Below, piece by piece: positions 34,600-45,242 of a stretch of 64,000 nucleotides of DNA. Below the pieces are notes generated by a model, which made no database searches, was not told the DNA's origin, and saw nothing but the letters and a program-made list of their open reading frames with translations. How positions within the stretch are numbered: position 1 is the stretch's first letter; every line of letters starts with the position of its first letter. The position numbers were made by a program, and so were the translations under genes. Source of the DNA: Prorocentrum cordatum (taxonomy: Eukaryota; Sar; Dinophyceae; Prorocentrales; Prorocentraceae); contig CAUYUJ010001303.1 in NCBI GenBank assembly GCA_963575745.1, positions 571,690 through 635,689 of the forward strand, in the 5' to 3' direction.

Positions 34600-35200
34600 G
34601 ACGAGAGTGACATAGATGGAGGAGGAGGACGACGAATTGAGTCAAGCTTGAAGGCATTACCATATATTTCCCTCCGAACCGCTTGGCAGCTCCGAGGGGG
34701 GCTAATTATTGTGGGTTACTGCTGTCCCTGGGAAGCGTATCATGTTCGTTGTAAGATCTCGGGGCCTTCTTCGGGGCCCTCGCTTTGAAGGCCATTTCGG
34801 GGACACTGTGGAGGACGTCGATCAACGGAGAGGGCGCCTTTGACCGTAACCGCTACGTCAGGGACCGAAGGCCAAATTTGTGAAGCCCTTTCGGGTCTGC
34901 TCTACGATTGGGTCCGGGCGCTCTTGGCGCCGCTTCGGAGCACCTCTGTGCCCCTCCCCGGTCTCTTCGGGGCGATCCTGGGGTCATCCGGGGGCCCCAG
35001 AAGCACATCGGAGGCGACAACTTCGAGAAGACGAGCAATACTGCGACACTTCGGGCTGGCGAGACACGATTGGCCACTCAAAGGCAGCGTTGGAAACCCC
35101 GTTTCGACTCAGGACCGTCCTGAGATGGTCGCGGGGCCTCGTGGATCCCAGCGGTGGGTCATCTTAGAGCGATTCAAGTTATCTTGCAAGCTACTTTGAG
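34600..35200. other. Interval with nothing recognisable
   Basis: No simple repeat and no supported gene. Confidence 0.35.
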
Positions 35201-35232
35201 ATACCCGTGGCCATTGTAGATCCACTTTGTGG

Positions 35233-35516
35233 TCATCTTGAGCAACCTCTGACGCCCTCGCCGCTCGCGCTCCGCTCTGCCCCAGCCCAGTCAACCGAGC
35301 GGGGGAATTGTGGCTGGGGTAACAAAGTCGCCGCGCCACTGTGCACCAAAAAAACTTGTGGTATTCCAGGGAGAACGGCGCGTCGACAGAACGATGCTTC
35401 GCGTGGAGGTGTCGCTGCTTCCATTCGCTAAAGGTGCCCGCATGGCGCCGCAGGACAGCGGTGTCAGGATCCAGCTGGCGACATTCCAGTTTGTTCGGGT
35501 CTGCAATGGATCGCAA
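35233..35516 (-). CDS. Possible internal exon (minus strand)
   Basis: A minus-strand frame reads LECRQLDPDTAVLRRHAGTF, SEWKQRHLHAKHRSVDAPFS and EYHKFFWCTVARRLCYPS. Amino-acid use is balanced and aromatic residues are well spread, unlike the overlapping frames. No ATG opens it. A T-run at 35608-35624 (an A-run on this strand) lies just upstream of it. Family unknown; weak call. Confidence 0.25.
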
Positions 35517-35619
35517 TCGTGTTGGGTTTTCGGGATGCGTGGCTCGCCGTCGTGGTTCTCGCGATCTACGTGAGACCTAGGCAGAAAATTTGCGCGCGCT
35601 GCGAGTTTTTTTTTTTTTT

Positions 35620-36125
35620 TTTTTGTTTTCTGTGTATTTCGCCATGGTGTTGGCGCAGGGTTTGTTGCTGATAGTTTTCCGCTATTCGCAACTGCGCCTG
35701 CCGTTCTTTGCATGCGCAAAGGCCACTTTTGGGGTGCGCGGGTTGTCCTTCAACGCTTCAGTCAGCCCGCATAGTGAGGATGGGCAACTTTCCCAAGGGT
35801 GCTCTTGCATCCCTGCATCCTCGGTCCATCCCTGGCCACTTCTCTTGGCCGCGCCCCGCTCGAGAAGCTTCGACATGGGCGCCCAAGGCCCTTGCATCCT
35901 TATCGCGCATCCTTATAATGCGGGCCGACTGTTCCTCATTTAACAGCCAGGCCACTTCCGCGCATGTATGTCGCCTCGACGATGCCAGCGTCTCACGATC
36001 GGAACAAGGTGCGCGCGGTGGCACCTTTGCCGACCTTGCATGGACGAGCGCGCGCCGTGAATACCAACAGCCACCCCAGCGTGCTTACAACATCCCTCTT
36101 GGCGTTGGTCAGGATCGACTGCCTT
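35620..36125. other. Interval with nothing recognisable
   Basis: No supported feature. Confidence 0.35.
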
Positions 36126-36500
36126 TTCAATTTTGGCTCACCCATCACGCTTCGTGGCCCCATAGGGAGCTCCACCGGAGGCCCTCGTGGCAGAGCCCGC
36201 CGCGCCCGTTTCGGCACGCCCCTCGCACGTTTCGCGGCCCCACATGGAGCTCCACCGGAGTCTCCAGGGGCAGCGCCCGCGCGGCACCGTCGCATCGATT
36301 TCGGTGCATTTTTCACATGTTCCGTGGCCCCTAGGGGAGCTCCACGTAAGGCCCCAGTGGCAGCGCTCGCGTGGCACCGCTGCCCCCGTTTCGGCACGCC
36401 CCTCGCACGTTTCGCGGCCACAGGGCATTCCACCTAATGCCCCAGTGGCAGCGCCCACATGGGATTGTCGCTCTCACTTCGGCACGCCCATCACACGCGT
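36126..36500. repeat. Degenerate ~75-90-bp minisatellite
   Basis: Units carry 'TTTCGGCACGCCCCTCGCAC', then 'GTTTCGCGGCCCC' and 'GGAGCTCCACCGGAG' or variants. At least four copies lie between 36140 and 36490. It is followed by 'GGTTCGACGCGG' short repeats to about 36590. Confidence 0.65.
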
Positions 36501-37059
36501 GGCTTCGACGCGGATTCGACGCGGAATCGAATTTAATTCGACGCGGGTTCGATGAATCCGACGTGCATTTGACACGGGTTCGACGTGACAGAGAAGGCCC
36601 TTTGAAGATGTTGCATCATTCGTGAAGGCGTCATGCAGCCCGGAAATATTCGGAAATTGGGAGCGGATGCGTGCGGCGAGGTGTGTTGAGAGGGGGCGCC
36701 GTCGACGACGACGATTTCAGGAGCCTTTCTAGGCAGCATGTGGCATTCTCACACGCCCACATCGCGCACGAATGGTGTTGCATGTCTGTCCTCATCATTC
36801 TTATGTTGTCTCCTCTTTTGTTGGTTTCCCCGTCGTTTCCTTCGTGGCCGTCGTCGTCGGTGACGGCGCCATTGTCATTTCGGCAGAGAGAGAGAGAGAG
36901 AACACACGACGAACGAGGACGATAGTAATGGACAGGGGGCAAGAGAGAGAAAGAGAGAGAGAGAGGCAGAGAGGAGGAATGGGGGAACAGAGCAGGCGGG
37001 GACGAGGGGGAGAGGCAGGGGCACCCTGTGAGAAGGGGGAGGGTGTGGTCTGTGCAGAC

Positions 37060-37320
37060 GTCGGCCCTCGATCCTCGATCCTGCACCAAGCGGTCGCCAC
37101 CGATGCCCGATCCTCGAGCGATCGAGGGGGCGTGGCACAGATCGAGCGATCCGCGATCCGCGACCCTCGATATTCGATCCTCGATCGATCCTCGATCCTC
37201 GATCCTCGGTCGACCCTCGAGCCTGGATCGATCCTCGAGCCTCGATCGGTCCTCGAGCCTCGATCGATCCTCGAGCCTCGATCGATCCTCAGGCCTCGAG
37301 CGGTCCTCGAGCCCGGATCG
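37060..37320. repeat. CGATCCTCGA minisatellite
   Basis: Dense short repeats of 'GATCCTCGAGCCTC' and 'GATCCTCGATCCTC' type. All six frames are open, and the long frames across it are artefacts. Flanked on the right by a GGAGGA run to about 37400. Confidence 0.85.
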
Positions 37321-37559
37321 GGGGGGTGCGGGAGGGACGGCGAGGGCGAGGAGGAGGAGGGAGGAGGGAGGAGGGAGGAGGGAGGAGGCACGGCGAGGGC
37401 GAGGGGCGGGGCGCGGGAGCGAGGCAGGGGCGCGATAGAGCGCACGCCGGGCCCCCGGGGGGAGGCGGCCGGCGCAGCGGGCCTCGGCCACGCAGGCCCT
37501 GCCGCGGCAGGGGCCGCGCGCCGCCGCGGGCTCCATGCATCGGTGGTCGGAGGCAGGTA

Positions 37560-38050
37560 TTTCTTCAGAGGAGGAAGAGGTACCCATACCTCTACCCTTC
37601 GGCCGTTTTCCCCTTTTTGGGGCCTCCTGGGAGGCCCCTTCGCCACCGCTGGATGCGCCTCGAAATTCTGGACAGAATGCACCCTGGGAGAGGTCTGGGG
37701 AGTAGCGGTATCCGTCGGACGTGTGCATTTTTTCCCGGCGGGGATTATTAGGGAGCGTCTTGGATCATCCTGCGAAAAAACCACGCACGAGACCGAACAA
37801 AAGCACAGGGAATGGACGTCCGAGCGACGGGGAGTGATTGGAAGCAGGTATTCCTTGACTCCCAGATGCCAATCTGCGTGAAGCGCCACCCTACTTCAAC
37901 GATTCAGTCGGGCAAGTCCCTCTGCAGGAGGGATATTCAAAAGTAATCAGAAGTGGTCTGGGGACGATTTTTTCCCCACATCCAAAGTGGGGTTCTTGTT
38001 TTCTCTGCACACCCCGCGCAGGAACACTCACCCCACCCCCTCTCCTCTTC
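37560..38050. other. Interval with nothing recognisable
   Basis: No supported feature between the CG-rich tract and the CACT microsatellite. Confidence 0.35.
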
Positions 38051-38055
38051 TGCCT

Positions 38056-38180
38056 TCGCACACTCACTCACTCACTCATCATCATCACCACTCACTCACA
38101 CTCACACTCACTCACACTCTCTCATCATCAACATCAGCATCATCACTCGCGCTCTCTCACACGCTCAGTCACTCACATAC

Positions 38181-38231
<51 letters not shown>

Positions 38232-38270
38232 CTCGCACTCTGTCACACGCTCACTCATTCACATACTCAC
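38056..38270. repeat. CACT and CATCAT microsatellites
   Basis: A CACTCACT-type run passes into a (CAT)n run at 38180-38232. A similar CACT run follows before the satellite begins. Confidence 0.9.
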
Positions 38271-38272
38271 CT

Positions 38273-39135
38273 GGAGGAAGTCTCAGGCGGGAGTTCGTCT
38301 GTGAGTGAATTGTGAGGAAGTCTCAGGCGGGAGCCCCCTCCCTATGAGGCCCGCAGGTCATGTTGGTAATCCGAGCGGGTCATCCAAACCGTGTAACTGT
38401 TGTCACTTTTGGGCTCTTCACGCTTGAATTTGGAGGAAGTCTCAGGCGGGAGCCTCGTCTGTGAGTGAATTGTGAGGAAGTCTCAGGCGGGAGCCCCCTC
38501 CCTATGGGGCCCGCAGATCATGTTGGTAATCCGAGCGGGTCATCCAAACCTTGTAACTGTCATCACTTTTGGGCTTCTCAAGCTTGAGTGCGGAGGAAGT
38601 CTCAGGCGGGAGCCTCGTCTGTGAGTGAATTGTGAGGAAGTCACAGGCGGGAACCCCTCCCTATGGGGCCCGCGCTTCATGTTTGTAATCCGAGCGGGTC
38701 ATCCAAACCTTGTAACTGTCGTCACTTTTGGGCTCTTCAGGCCTGAATTTGGAGGAAGTCTCAGGCGGGAGCCTCGTCTGTGAGTGAATTGTGAGGAAGT
38801 CTCAAGCGGGAGCCCCCTCCCTATGGGGCCCGCAGATCATGTTGGTAATCCGAACGGGTCATCCAAACCTTGTAGCTGTCGTCACTTTTGGGCTCCTCAA
38901 GCTTGAGTGCGGAGGAAGTCTCAGGCGGGAGCCTCGTCTGTGAGTGAATTGCGAGGAAGTCTCAGGCGCGAGCCCCCTCCCTATGGGGCCCGCGTTTCAT
39001 GTTGGTAATCCGAGCGGGTCATCCAAACCCTGTAACTGTCGTCATTTTTGGGCTCTTCAGGCTTGAATTTGGAGGAAGTCTCAGGCGGGAGCCTCGTCTT
39101 TGAGTGAATTGTGAAGAAGTCTCAGGCGCGAACCC
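38273..39135. repeat. 160-bp satellite with alternating dimer order
   Basis: Unit starts (GGAGGAAGTCTCAGGCGGGA) fall at 38273, 38432, 38592, 38751, 38911 and 39071, so the period is 159-160 bp for five full units plus a partial sixth. Each unit holds a second copy of 'GAGGAAGTCTCAGGCGGGAG' about 40 bp in. Unit ends alternate between 'CTTGAATTTGG' and 'CTTGAGTGCGG', giving a ~319-bp higher-order dimer. All frames are closed by stops. The last unit decays into unique sequence near 39135. Confidence 0.9.
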
Positions 39136-40230
39136 CCTCTCTTGGTCTTGCGCGCAAGCGGCTCGCGGGGTTGCCCCGACAGCCAGGCCCGCGGGGTTGT
39201 CCCAACGGCTGCGCGACGTGGCCATTGGAGAACGCGCCTGTGCTGGCCGAGGCGGCGACGGCGCCGAGGAAAACCGACATGCGCGCTCGTGCAATAGAAA
39301 GGCGAGGCGGTGGCGGGTCGCGAAAAAAACAGGAGGGCCAGGTCGGGGGCAACGTAGGGAGCGGGGGGAGGGCCCGCGCCAGGGCGAGAAGAAATATACG
39401 CAGAAGAGACAGTCAGGACGCCTCACCAACCACGAGGACGACGGTGAGCGCTTTTTTTCCAGATTCGCCCAGAGGATTCTCACGTGGGGTTCCTCCGTCG
39501 GAGTAAGTTATATCATAGTTTGACTATATGGGGGTATTGACTTAGTTTTTTTTTATTTTTCGCCCAAGACCCGCCTGTAGGGGGACAGGCCCCGCCGAAT
39601 TCAACGATCGAGTCGTTTCACCTTTTCCGTCCTCCTCAGGGGGCGGGCGGAAACCAATCTGCTTTCAACGCCTTCCTGCTTCATGTGTCTGCCTGTTTCT
39701 TCCGACCGATGGGTACGCACCTTGTGCCCGCGGGGGAGGAGGAGGAGAAAGAGGAGGGGGAGGATCATCAGCCGACCAGTGCCGCGCGAGGATCGGACGA
39801 GGGTGGGACGAGGATGAATCCGTTTCAGAGCGTTCCGAAACGCTCTCAGAGTTTTCTGGAGTGCTCTGAGAAGGCCGCGGCGCCCGAGACATCTCGTCCT
39901 GAGCCGCATGATCTCAGAGATGCTCGAGTCATCCTCAACCGAATTGATCCTCGCCCTGGCTTCGTCTTAGCCTTGGCGTGGATATTGCCGTTGTGAGGTT
40001 AGCCCTGGCGGCTGGTGACGCGTTCCGGGGCCTCCAGAGGCCTTGGGGGGGAGGGCCTCTGAGGGGTGTTCCCGATAGCTTCTGCGGCCTGCGGAGGCGA
40101 GATGGGGCCGCGGTCCGCAAAAAACGGTGTGGACGATCCAGGAGATCGAAATCGCTTACGGCGAATCACCGCCGCCCCCTGCCTTCTTGGAAGCGCCTAT
40201 GTAGCCGAACGTTGAGGCCAGACCTGCCAA
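39136..40230. other. Gene-poor interval
   Basis: No convincing frame. A T-run occurs at about 39546-39560. Confidence 0.4.
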
Positions 40231-41510
40231 GCTATCGGACCATGTGTTCCCCGAATCGGTTTGGAAAGCCTTCGGGGAACACGTGGGCATCTGGAAGGTC
40301 ATTTTGGCCGCCTGGAGGCCATTTTGGCCCTTTCGGGCCTTCTCGGAGGACGTCTTGGAGGGCTCTTGGGCCGTCTTGGAGGCCATCTTGAGCGTCTTGG
40401 AGGCCTCTTGGGCCGTTTTGGGGGCCTCTTGGGGTCGTCTTGGGCCTCTTGGGCGATCTTTTGGGGGCACTTGGGCCGTCTCGGGCCGTCGGTAGCAGAC
40501 AAAAAGCAAATGCCACAAACCTTCAAAAACCGATGGGAAATCAATGATCTTGGCCTTTTCGGGCCTTCCTGGGGGCCCTCTTGGAGGCCTCTTTGGCTGT
40601 CTTGGGCCATCTTCGTTCCATCTTCGGCCGTCTGGGTGGGCCCCTGGCCCGTCCGACGCCGTCGGACGCCGTTTTCGGGGCCTCTCTGAGCCGACTTGGG
40701 GCACTCTTGGAATGCTCCAGGGCCGTCTTGGAGGCCATCGTGGGCGTCTTAAGTGCCTCTTGGGCCGTCTTGGGGTCCTCTTGGGGCCATCTTGGAGGCA
40801 TCTTGGGCAATCTTTGAGAGCCTCTTGGGCCGTCTTGGGTCGTCGGAAGGCCGAAAAGGAACAGATGTCAAAATCCTTCAAACACCTAAAGGAGAAGACA
40901 TGTTCTTGGCCTGTTCTGGCCTTCCTGGAGGCCTCTTGGGCCGTCTTGGGCCAGCTTCGAGCCAACTTCTGCCATCTTGGTGGGCTCCTGGCCCGTCTGA
41001 CACCGTCGGAAGCCGTTTGGGTGGCCTCTCTGGGCCGACTTGTGGCCCTCTTGGGGTGCTCCAGGGCCGTCTTAGAGTCCATCTTGGGCGTCTTGGAGGC
41101 CTCTTGGGTCGTCTTTGTGCCCTCTTGGGGCCGTCTTGAGGGCCTCTTGGGCAGTCCTGATGCCATCTTGGAGGCCTCTAGGGCGCTGTGCGGGCGATCT
41201 TGGGGGCCTCTTGTGCCGTCTTGGGTCGTCGGAAAGCCGAGAAGAAGCGAATGCCAATATCCGTCAAACACCTAAGGGAAATCAATGATGTTGGCCTCTT
41301 CGGGCCCTCCCAGAGGACCTCTTGGAGGCCTCTTGGGCCGTCTTGGAGGCCTCTGGGGGGCCTTTTGGGCCGTCTTGGGCTGTCTTGGACTCTCTTGGGT
41401 CGTCTTGGAGGCAGTCTTGGACCATCTTGGGCGGACTTGGAGGCCATCTTAGAGGCCATCTTGGGCCAACGTGACCATCTTGGAGGCCATCTTGAAGCGT
41501 CTTGGAGGAT
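40230..41510. repeat. Three ~360-380-bp units of CTTGGGCCGTC-type repeat
   Basis: A short unique anchor, with 'CCTTCAAAAACCGATGGGAA' and its variants near 40508, 40869 and 41252, is followed each time by some 250 bp of degenerate 'CTTGGGCCGTCTTGGAGGCC' units. The build, a short anchor plus degenerate CTTGG 12-mers, resembles the subunits of the foldback arms at 2.0-2.9 kb, though the anchors differ. Confidence 0.75.
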
Positions 41511-41708
41511 TTGTTGTGGATGTTGAGCTCGTTTGCAGGCTTTCCGCAGGGCCGGCGGGACGGGCCGAAGCGCCAGGGGGAGTTTTTGGGAAAAAGAGCC
41601 AAAACCAAAACCGAGAGAATTCAGCACGCCAGGCACCCCTGCGATGAATCGACAGGGGGCTGCGAATCGAAGACGCCTAATCCAGAAGCCGCATTAAAGT
41701 GATCATTT

Positions 41709-41825
41709 CCCCCCTCTGTGACAGAGGGGGTGTTTTTCGGACCCCCTCTGTGACAGAGGGGGTGCGTTCGGAGGCCCTCTGTGACAGAGGGGGTGCGTTC
41801 GGAGGCTCTCTGCGACAGAGTTGCT
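41709..41825. repeat. Palindrome array, CTCTGTGACAGAG type
   Basis: Four units of about 32 bp. The core CCCCTCTGTGACAGAGGGG is an inverted repeat with a single central base. The units are separated by 'TGCGTTCGGAGG' or similar. The fourth is degenerate. The array lies about 430 bp upstream of the ATG at 42246. A larger array of the same palindrome lies at 53667-53940. Confidence 0.85.
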
Positions 41826-42245
41826 CGTCATCCCGTTCCTCCTCATCCTGCTTCTTGATTTCGGATATGTCATGCTACCACTGCGCTCATCATCTTTGCG
41901 TCTGTGATCCTCGTCGTGTTGTTCCATGCGTCCTTTTCACAATTTCCACCACATTATCCTCCGTTGCCGTTCTGGCCCGCCATCTACCTCGTCACTCTCC
42001 TTCGTCTGCATGTCCTTATTCTTTTCCGCTCTTTTTTCGCCTCCCTCTGGTTCGATTTCCGCTCTTCGTCCACTTCGTTCAATTCGTTTCCAACCCCCCT
42101 TCCTTTCAAGTTCTCCGCCGTCCAATCACGTCGCGTCGCCCGCCGCCGCTATGCTCAAACCACCCCGCGCCCGTGGGATCGCCCGCGAGCACCGGTGCAG
42201 CTGGGCCCGTCGCGGCCTAACGCGCGCCTGCGCCATCGTCTTGCA

Positions 42246-43391
42246 ATGGGCGACGCAGGCGGATACACATGGGATGGCGCGGGAGGATGGTGGGATAGCC
42301 GCAGCAGCGGCTGGCGTGGCTGGGAGGACGGCCAGGATTGGTCAGCGAGGGGTTGGAGAGACTGGCGACAAGACGGGCACGCGCCAACGGAGGACGCCAA
42401 ATGGCGCGATGGCCCTGCCGCCGCAGCAGCGGCGGCGGTCTCGTCTCAACGGCCGTCTCGCTTCGCCGCGCTTAGCGTTGTGAGCCCCCGCGCCCCTGGT
42501 CTCGGCAAGCCCGAATTCGATAATTTCGTGAGGGCTGCCCTCCGAAACGTACCAGAACTTGGGAACGCAGTTTCAGGAGAGGGGTCGGGATCCCGAGCCG
42601 CGCCTGCGGCGCAGGAGCCCCGCGCCACCGCAGCGGCGGCGGCGCGCGGGCCCCAGGATTTTGAGAAGTTTGATGTTAATTATTTTTTGAGTTATGAAGA
42701 GAGGCTCGGCACTTCGTTTAAGCAACACAATCAAGCGTTGAAATGGTGGCGCCATCTGAATGAAGACCCAACTGCCCCGTTCGAGTCAGAAGCCAAGTGG
42801 TTTGACAATGCGAAGCCCACCATGGTCGCTGTTTGCGACCACGGTGCGAGGACGAGCTTTGGTTTCAAAAGCGACGAGGAAGTCCCTTGGCGGTGGCAAG
42901 AGATGGTGGCGACGCTCAGGGAGGAAGATATCAGGGAGGTCGTGGAGGGGCCCCGCAGCAGCGGGGCTCTGATCGGCTGTTCCCTCGAAGTCCGGCCAAA
43001 CAGCTACGACCACATGCGTCAGAGTATTGTGCGCGCGCGACAGTTCGCGGGGCAGCGGGTGAAAGTGAAGCTGCCGATGTGGGATTTCGTGTTGCACCGC
43101 GACGACGGGACAGGCGTCCGTTTACACCCGCACTGGGGCGACAGGAAGGTCGAAGCTCTGCCCCTCGTCCCCCGCGCGGACACGGTGAGGCCACCAACCG
43201 CGGGTTTGGGCGGGAGCGACGGGTCAGGAACTTTTCGCTGGCACAAGGACCTCGGTGTGGAGCGCAAGGTCAAGTTCGACGCCGCCAGAGAGAAGGGGAG
43301 GCCGACGCCCTCTCAGGGGCCCCGCAGCAGCGGGGCCGCGGCGTCCAGCACCAGGCCCTCGGCGTCCGCAGCAGCGGGTGGCAAACAGTAG
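42246..43391 (+). CDS. Hypothetical protein with W/G-rich N-terminus and hairpin-encoded peptides
   Basis: The ATG at 42246 begins a 381-residue frame; upstream codons in the same frame are pyrimidine-rich and lack ATG. Residues 1-45 are Gly/Trp-rich (GGYTWDGAGGWWDSRSSGWR). Residues about 65-115 are Ala/Pro-rich. From about 135 a globular part follows, with FDVNYFLSYEERLGTSFKQH, WRHLNEDPTAPFESEAKWFD and VKVKLPMWDFVLHRDDGTGV. The tail is basic and Ser/Ala-rich. Hairpin copies at 42951-42966 and 43320-43335 encode PRSSGA; others near 42420 and 43366 encode AAA runs. I do not recognise the family. It is the first gene of the hairpin-rich plus-strand territory. Confidence 0.6.
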   Translation: MGDAGGYTWDGAGGWWDSRSSGWRGWEDGQDWSARGWRDWRQDGHAPTEDAKWRDGPAAAAAAAVSSQRPSRFAALSVVSPRAPGLGKPEFDNFVRAALRNVPELGNAVSGEGSGSRAAPAAQEPRATAAAAARGPQDFEKFDVNYFLSYEERLGTSFKQHNQALKWWRHLNEDPTAPFESEAKWFDNAKPTMVAVCDHGARTSFGFKSDEEVPWRWQEMVATLREEDIREVVEGPRSSGALIGCSLEVRPNSYDHMRQSIVRARQFAGQRVKVKLPMWDFVLHRDDGTGVRLHPHWGDRKVEALPLVPRADTVRPPTAGLGGSDGSGTFRWHKDLGVERKVKFDAAREKGRPTPSQGPRSSGAAASSTRPSASAAAGGKQ

Positions 43392-44385
43392 TTTTGGGAC
43401 CGAATAACTCCCCAGACGATTTGGTTTCGGAGTAGATGGCTCCGCAGCAGCAGCGGGGCTCGAATGAAGGGCGCGTTGCATTTCTGCAGGGGCGCGCGCG
43501 TCGGCCGCCGAGATCGGGGGCGCTCGTGCAGGCGCCGTGGCGCGATCTTCGTAAAGAAGTCTTCCCTCTCCTCCCTGTCCCCCCATCCCGCCGCCCTCAA
43601 CGTCGGCTCCTCGCCGCCCGTTCCTCGTCGCTCCACGCCTGTTCGTTCTCCTCCAATTTCCTCTCCCGCTTCCTCGTTCTCTCCTTCCCATTTTTCCCTC
43701 CATCCCATTGCATCCCTGGCACCCCAGCGAAGTTCGCAGTTCGAAGTTTGAAGTTCGGAGTTCGAAGGTTGCAGTTTGAATTTCGAAGCTTCGCACTTCG
43801 AGGTTCGATCTTCGAACCTTCGTCATCTCGTCGTCGTAATCGTCGTCCTCGTTCGTCGTCGTCGTTCCTCGTCGGCGTCGATTGTCGTTGTCGTCGTCGC
43901 TCGTTGTCGTCGTCGCCGTCGTCGTCGTGGTCGGCGTCGTCGTCGTCGGTCGTTGTCGTCGCTAGTCGTCGTCGCTGGTCGCCGTCGTGGCCATCGTCCT
44001 CGTCGTCGTCGTCGTGGTCGTCGTCGCCCTCGTTGTCGCCGTCGTGGTCATCGTCGTCGTCGTTGTCGTGAAACGCCCCACGTAGGAGGAGCAGAGAAGG
44101 GAGTAAGGAGAAATGGGCACGGTGGAGGGAGGAGGGAGGATTGAACAGGAAGAGGAGGGTGCAGGTGGAGGTAGAAGGGATGAGGTAGCTCAGAAGTGGG
44201 AGCAGCAGACTGGCGCAATGGGAAAAGCCATGTGAGTGCAGGGAGGGATGGAAATGCGATAAAGTGAAGCCGCAGCCGTTGCAGGTCTGCCTCCCGCCGC
44301 GCCCGCCCGCCTCCGCGAGTGGAGCCGCGCAGGAGCCTCTGCCGAAGTCTCCGCGGCAGCGGGGACTGCCAGAGGAGGCTCCTTC
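43389..44385. repeat. Segmental duplication, copy 1
   Basis: Starts at the stop codon of the preceding gene with 'TAGTTTTGGGACCGA' and matches 45243-46295 along about 1 kb. It includes a hairpin near 43443, a pyrimidine-rich block (43560-43730), 'TTCGAAGCTTCGCACTTCGA' (about 43783), a (CGT)n run (43820-44075) and the end 'CTGCCAGAGGAGGC'. In this copy the homologous coding start of the large gene at 46201 is lost. Confidence 0.85.
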
Positions 44386-44402
44386 GCGGTTTGTGCGCCG
44401 CT

Positions 44403-44702
44403 ATGGCGAGCATCGCGGGCAAGTGCGACGTCGATGATTTCGAGCTCATCACGACGGAGGGCAGTGTTTGGCACTGGGCGACCATGGTGGTGCGGTTTCT
44501 CCAGTGGCGCAATCGTTGCCGCCATGCACGCGCCGTTGGAGTGAAGGGCCAGATGCTCGTCGACCAGGCGCGGCAGATGATGGAGGAGGCGCGCGGCACC
44601 GAGGAGATGGGCAAGATGATGCTTGAGATGTCGAAGAAGAAGGTGAAGGACATCCCAGGCAATATTCGGTACTTTTGCCGCCAGCCGCACCAGGAGAGCT
44701 GA
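44403..44702 (+). CDS. Small hypothetical protein, 99 aa
   Basis: The ATG at 44403 lies 18 bases beyond the end of duplication copy 1. The protein reads ASIAGKCDVDDFELITTEGS, then a Trp-containing part WHWATMVVRFLQWRNRCRHA, then a Met/Lys/Glu-rich amphipathic helix MLVDQARQMMEEARGTEEMG, ending RYFCRQPHQES. Balanced composition and a long helix suggest a real protein or an exon. The frame is open 28 codons upstream of the ATG. Family unknown. Confidence 0.45.
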   Translation: MASIAGKCDVDDFELITTEGSVWHWATMVVRFLQWRNRCRHARAVGVKGQMLVDQARQMMEEARGTEEMGKMMLEMSKKKVKDIPGNIRYFCRQPHQES

Positions 44703-44859
44703 GCGGCGATCGGAGCTGGGCCGATAGAGGAGGACGAGGAGGAAGAGGAGGGGGGATGAGGAGAGGAGGAGGAGGGGGATGAGGAGTTGGAGGCAGCACG
44801 CGCACCCGCACTAAGAGCCGCCAGCCGCGCCCGTCTCCGAGCATGAAACCCGAGCTTGG

Positions 44860-45085
44860 CTGGAAGGGGGGAGGGCGGTAGCAGAAACAGCGCAGGACAG
44901 GGATGGGAGAGGTCACGCATCCGCCGCATTAGCGGCGGTGGTACGACAGTTCTCATGGCGGCGCGGCGGTCGCTGAGAAATGGAGCACGTGCGTGGGCCT
45001 GCGTGCGCTTAATTATGAGTGGCTCTCGTCCCCTCCCCTCCTCTTCCTCCATGAGATCTCTCTCCTGGTGCATATCCCCTGCCAG
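44860..45085. repeat. Dispersed ~230-bp repeat, copy 1
   Basis: The segment containing 'GGGATGGGAGAGGTCACGCA', 'CATGGCGGCGCGGCGGTCGC' and 'TCCATGAGATCTCTCTCCTG' recurs at 53230-53462 with roughly 10% differences. Here it holds a hairpin CCGCCGC-ATTA-GCGGCGG near 44928; in copy 2 the stem is broken (CAGCCGCAGTAGTGTCGG). It may be a shared intron or 3' region. Confidence 0.75.
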
Positions 45086-45129
45086 TGCTCGTCCTGCTCC
45101 TCTATCCGCCCCCCCTCGTCCGTTCCTGC

Positions 45130-45236
45130 CACCAGCCACATGGGGCGTTCTCAATCAACACCCCATTGAGTGTCCCCATGTGAAGGTTGCCCTTTGTCAT
45201 GAGGGCGGACTCGCAAGAGCCGAGTGGCTGAAGAAC
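45130..45236 (+). repeat. Dispersed ~105-bp repeat, copy 1
   Basis: The stretch with 'CCACATGGGGCGTTCTCAAT', 'GTCCCCATGTGAAGGTTGCC' and 'CTCGCAAGAGCCGAG' matches 51583-51688 inside the gene at 50615. Here it lies outside any supported gene and its frame ends at TAA 45237. Confidence 0.75.
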
Positions 45237-45242
45237 TAATTA

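Noticed and set aside
36631-37889. Open frames over 360 codons on both strands
   Set aside because: They cross the CGATCCTCGA minisatellite and GAGA runs; composition explains the openness.
38500-38600. Resemblance of 'CACTTTTGGGCTCCTCAAG' in the satellite to the dinoflagellate spliced leader end (TTTTGGCTCAAG)
   Set aside because: An extra G and inserted bases break the match, the rest of the leader is absent, and no Sm-site or donor follows.
38273-39135. Tandem array as 5S rRNA or snRNA genes
   Set aside because: No internal control boxes, 5S core or snRNA motifs recognisable in the 160-bp unit.
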